Assembly: GCA_002007465.1 (NCBI GenBank) | Contig: LNAC01000003.1 | Span: 11,209,142 to 11,273,141, forward strand | DNA from: Ailurus styani | Taxonomy: Eukaryota; Chordata; Mammalia; Carnivora; Ailuridae | Length of the DNA stretch: 64,000 bases | Direction of reading: 5' to 3' | Shown here: one piece after another, positions 60,919 through 64,000 of the stretch | Position numbering within the stretch: position 1 is the first letter of the stretch | Layout of the letters: each line of letters begins with the position of its first letter | Position numbers and translations under genes: made by a program | Notes under the pieces: generated by a model | The model's input: only the letters and a program-made list of their open reading frames with translations | The model's database searches: none | Told to the model about the DNA's origin: nothing

Positions 60919-60994
60919 AGTAACTGAGAGGAGACATGCAAAGCTGCTCTGAAGGACCACCAGGTCTGAACTCATGGAAGTGATGACACTAACA

Positions 60995-61001
60995 GTGCAA
61001 T
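60995..61001 (+). promoter_or_regulatory. miR-25/92-family seed match
   Basis: GTGCAAT, complementary to seed positions 2-8 of the miR-25/32/92/363/367 family, about 75 nt after the stop. A second match lies at 62903-62909 if the 3' UTR extends that far. Seven-mers arise by chance, so function is uncertain. Confidence 0.4.
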
Positions 61002-61378
61002 GAACAATTTCTTTATTTATGTACTATTAAAAGAACTGTAAATGCAATGTATAGACACACAGCCACACATATCCCACAGATATTTTACTTGTGTTCTTCT
61101 CTTAAGTACACCACCCACCTTAACTCTTTCTTGTCAGGAGTATATAAAAAAGAAAGAAAAGAAAACTCGCCCTCCAGGAAGAAAAGGATTTTCCTCTGTA
61201 TATAATTTCTTTTGTGTATTGCTATGCAAGCTCACTCTTTTTAGCTCTGTTCATACTATTGTCTGTTTTTATTGGTCTGTTGTACTATATGTGAATTAAT
61301 AGGCTGTGGTGCCATATATTAACTTTTAATTGTGTAACTTTTATGTTTAAATTTTGCACTGCAATTTTATTTGGTGAT

Positions 61379-61386
61379 AAGCACAA
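61379..61386 (+). promoter_or_regulatory. miR-218 8-mer target site
   Basis: AAGCACAA is a full 8-mer match to miR-218-5p (pairs with seed bases 2-8 plus A opposite base 1), about 460 nt after the stop. miR-218 is encoded in introns of SLIT2 and SLIT3, and ROBO1 and ROBO2 are established targets. The match and position are directly visible. Activity is inferred from the published loop. Confidence 0.75.
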
Positions 61387-61698
61387 ATCTCTACTCCTCG
61401 TGACATGAAGAACAAGACTGAATGTGAAGGGAGTTTCTGTACTGTAAGCTAGGCTGGATATGCTGGTTGGAACCAATCACATTAGAGGGTTTGCAGTGGG
61501 GGTGTAGAAATAGAAAGATGCAAGGGAACAGTGGTGTTGGCAAAGTCTTCTTTGAATATCAGGGACTGAGTCAATAAAAAGAAAAGCAGAAAGGTGGCTT
61601 TTACTATTGAGGAAAAGCAGGGGTCAAAGAAAGAAATTTAAGTCCTAAGGCTAAATAGGCATTACGATATACAGAATAGCAAAGATGTACTAAGCTTG

Positions 61699-61700
<2 letters not shown>

Positions 61701-61734
<34 letters not shown>
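61701..61734 (+). repeat. A34 homopolymer in the 3' UTR region
   Basis: An unbroken run of about 34 A residues preceded by AATAAA at 61573, too far upstream (about 120 nt) for a normal cleavage signal. It is likely a simple repeat and a site of oligo-dT mispriming in cDNA. Confidence 0.9.
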
Positions 61735-61736
<2 letters not shown>

Positions 61737-62381
61737 AATTAAGGTTATATGTAGAATCAACTTAACCTGTCATTGTAATTGACCCATCTGAGAATTATAA
61801 CAAGCAAAAGGAAATTAAGGTGTTTCACAAGAGCTGTGTTTATATTACAGTTTTTTAAAAAAGCATTTTCTGAATTACCATAATTAATCTCTCCAACTCA
61901 TTAAGTCAGAGTATAATATGAAGTTCCCCAAGGAAACAAACAAAATGAACTCTAGAATATCTAGCAAATAGTTAAAGAGGCAATTTATTATTAGGACATA
62001 CTCAGGCTGCTTCCAAATGCAAAAATTCTATTGCAATATCTCGTTTCATCTTTCTAATACATGTACAGTACACACTAGAGGATAGAGCTGCATCACTTAA
62101 ATTTATGACTTTGAAAAAATAATGCAGTCTATAGACAATTTTGTGTTTTATTTGGTTAAGAAGTGAAGTTTATGCCACAAATGTATAGCCAAATTGTAAG
62201 TGCTTACAAAGCAGTGCTCAGAGTATGTTCAGTTCACAGTAAGTAGACTTTATTGGAATAAACATTTTATGGTACATTCTCAGAAATTGGCTACCAGCTA
62301 AAAGATGTTTGACCCATTTTGAATGAGTAAATTGAAAACAAAAATTTTAAAGGAGAAAAATGCATGTTTATACACTTTTTA

Positions 62382-62387
62382 AATAAA
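62382..62387 (+). terminator. ROBO2: Candidate polyadenylation signal
   Basis: AATAAA within TTTTTAAATAAAACC, with a T/GT-rich downstream stretch about 40 nt later. Competing hexamers at 62257 and 63268 cannot be excluded. Confidence 0.4.
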
Positions 62388-62410
62388 ACCAAACCTCGTT
62401 AAGTGGACAT

Positions 62411-64000
62411 TAATAACAGTGTCCTGCCTCATTTGTTTCCACGACTTTGAGAACAAGAAATTCCTGAACATCAGTCATGTATGGTCAAAATGAATATGAC
62501 TTTGAAATATACATCAGCCACTGTACATGTATAGTTGAGCAGTCAAGTAGAAGAGAACTTCCCTGAAATTCCCACTTGTGACATTTTTTCTGTGTTACCT
62601 CCACAACTATAAATTCTATTTCTAGTTATACTTTCTCATGTTTTTCCTATGATATGTTCAGTAGGTGGTACTTTGAAAAATGTTCAATGTGATTATTAGA
62701 ATCAATTCTAAAATATAGGACCCGCTTGAACGACAATTCTTACTCCCATGTATTCTCGGCTCAGTCACAAATTCTGTATCATATTGTTATAACAAAGGGA
62801 TAACAGAATTCATTTTTTCTATCTTTTTTGTTCCCTGAGACTGCATCAACACAGGCAAGAGTGGAGGAATGTAATGTTCTTTATGGGCCCCAACCTCTTT
62901 CGGTGCAATGTAACTCTCATTTCTTCTTCACCGAAAAGAAAAAATATTCTGAGACACACTTATTAAATGCGTTACCAACTTTCTACCACCAGTGCCTGAA
63001 TTTTAATGCAGTTTGATTTCTCTGGGTCAGATTGTCTAGGGAAGATGGAAAGATCCTGTGAAGAATGACTACATACAATTCACAACTGTAGGATGTGAGG
63101 AATTTAATTTTTATTTATGCAGTTCCCTACATCACCTCTTTATATTTAAAAGCAAACGAAGTTTTGTTCATTTGTGTTCCCTCTTTATGCTTCTCTGTAA
63201 CCCACTTTAGATTAAAGCTTTAATTCATTACATTTATTACACATAGATGTTGATCCCTAATGTGACAAATAAACCAAGACATCAATATAGAGTATAGGTA
63301 TGAAAGAGACTTCTGGAATAATGTAGGACATAGCATCATATCTTCCTGATTATTTTCAGTGTATAAAACATAACCATTTTGGTTAGATTTTGGCAGTACA
63401 GACCTTATGGTTACTTGGAATGTTCTTTTAAAACATTCCACATTCCCTATTAAGTCTAGTTTTATATTTAAATTGGTCAGTAAAATCTTGCATTCAATAT
63501 ATCATCCTCACACAGATACAGAGCAAGATAAAAATGCTGTGGTTATCCAAATGAATTCAGGAATCTTATCCAAAACTCAAAAGCTTTTGTCCACTTACGA
63601 TATGTAAGAAGCTTCTAATCAGTATGTCAGAATGGTAGTAGAAGAATACAAACATATATAAGACCGCCCATAATTTTTTTCATTTTGTACCCCATTGAAT
63701 GAATGGGGTTAGAAATTCACTGAGCTCAGTCCTCTGCAGGTGCACACGAGGTCTGCATAACTTGTCAGAAGGAAATCTGGGTAGGAGAGAATACAAACTC
63801 ACCTTGCACTCACAGGCTATGCTACTGTGCAGTCAAGCCCCAAACAACACAGCTCCATTCTCAACATGCCACATCTCCACTGGGAAAAAGCCAATCAGCA
63901 CCCCAACTCAGGTATGCCTCGGAGTGTGCAGGCAGAGTCGGCCCACCCCTTTCCAGAACTTTTCCATGCCATATGTAAAGTGGGATTCTCCAGGGGCTTG
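62411..64000 (+). other. Distal 3' UTR or intergenic DNA
   Basis: No SINE, L1 or gene is recognised. An AATAAA at 63268 could terminate a longer ROBO2 transcript. GC content rises in the last 280 bp, where TGCACACGAGG and CCACATCTCC-type sequence appears, but no ORF or promoter pattern is convincing. Confidence 0.5.

Larger units (their letters stand above)
1..60920 (+). other. ROBO2: ROBO2 gene, 3' portion (partial, begins upstream)
   Basis: Roundabout guidance receptor 2 is a single-pass receptor for SLIT proteins that controls axon repulsion and midline crossing and is also used in kidney and vessel development. The window holds at least eleven coding segments, all + strand, with GT/AG junctions and compatible phases: 1803-1985, 12317-12359, 13790-13917, 19314-19595, 25166-25322, 32622-32882, 37070-37275, 47698-47880, 50101-50274, 56843-57115 and 59018-59218. 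A terminal exon from 60919 completes the stop codon, and 19993-20118/20133 is a further probable cassette exon. Joined, they encode the membrane anchor and a proline- and serine-rich tail with the family's conserved cytoplasmic motifs. Start codon, signal peptide and Ig/FNIII exons lie outside the window. ROBO1 is excluded because its tail differs strongly as I remember it. Confidence 0.95.
60919..62410 (+). other. ROBO2: ROBO2 terminal exon: last two bases of stop codon plus 3' UTR (end uncertain)
   Basis: Begins AGTAACTGAGAGG after CTCTTTGTAG. AG completes the TAG stop and the rest is untranslated. Possible poly(A) signals AATAAA occur at 61573, 62257, 62382 and 63268. The one at 62382 is followed by a T/GT-rich stretch (TGCCTCATTTGTTTCC) and is my best guess, so the end given here is provisional and longer forms are possible. 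A Pumilio-type element TGTATATA (61197-61204), a miR-218 site (61379) and two GTGCAAT seed matches are visible. Confidence 0.75.

Noticed and set aside
61573..61578. AATAAA as the main poly(A) signal, with the A34 run as the transcript tail
   Set aside because: The A-run lies about 120 nt after the hexamer and is followed by ordinary sequence, so it is a genomic homopolymer, not an inserted cDNA end.
1..64000. A novel autonomous system such as a defence island, CRISPR array or gene cluster
   Set aside because: Introns, SINEs and LINEs show vertebrate DNA with one gene. No array-like repeats or operons are present.

Overview
This window is vertebrate DNA: the 3' half of one multi-exon gene on the + strand. 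Exon sequence, intron phases and domain order identify it as ROBO2, a Slit receptor for axon guidance. The first recognisable exon encodes the transmembrane segment. The following exons encode nearly all of the cytoplasmic tail, the stop codon and the start of the 3' UTR. The extracellular Ig and fibronectin exons and the promoter lie upstream of the window. Assigning ROBO2 rather than ROBO1 rests on remembered protein sequence, because no alignment could be run.

The organism is almost certainly a caniform carnivoran, most likely a mustelid (mink, ferret, marten or otter type). At least twenty copies of a tRNA-derived Can-SINE are scattered on both strands. Many belong to a young subfamily that I associate with mustelids, and several have perfect 14-19 bp target-site duplications. 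The LINE fragments include a carnivore-type L1 3' end and older mammalian L1M.

Layout: intron (1-1802); transmembrane exon (1803-1985); a 10.3 kb repeat-rich intron; a 43-nt exon (12317-12359); exon 13790-13917; exon 19314-19595 with two tyrosine motifs; a probable cassette exon (19993 to 20118 or 20133); exon 25166-25322 with the LPPPP motif; exons 32622-32882 and 37070-37275; a second cassette exon (47698-47880); exons 50101-50274, 56843-57115 and 59018-59218; and a terminal exon from 60919. The stop codon TAG is split between the last two exons, at 59218 and 60919-60920. With cassette 47698-47880 included and cassette 19993 left out, the window encodes about 697 residues.

The most interesting observations are: (1) the probable in-frame cassette exon at 19993, which matches a segment that ROBO1 carries at the same place; (2) an 8-mer miR-218 target at 61379-61386, fitting the known SLIT/ROBO/miR-218 loop; (3) the 43-nt exon, preceded by a UG repeat, whose skipping gives an immediate stop just after the membrane anchor; (4) a 135-bp direct duplication, about 95% identical, at 21663 and 22845; and (5) a solo LTR inserted inside a SINE. 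I see no microbial operons, CRISPR arrays or other autonomous systems.
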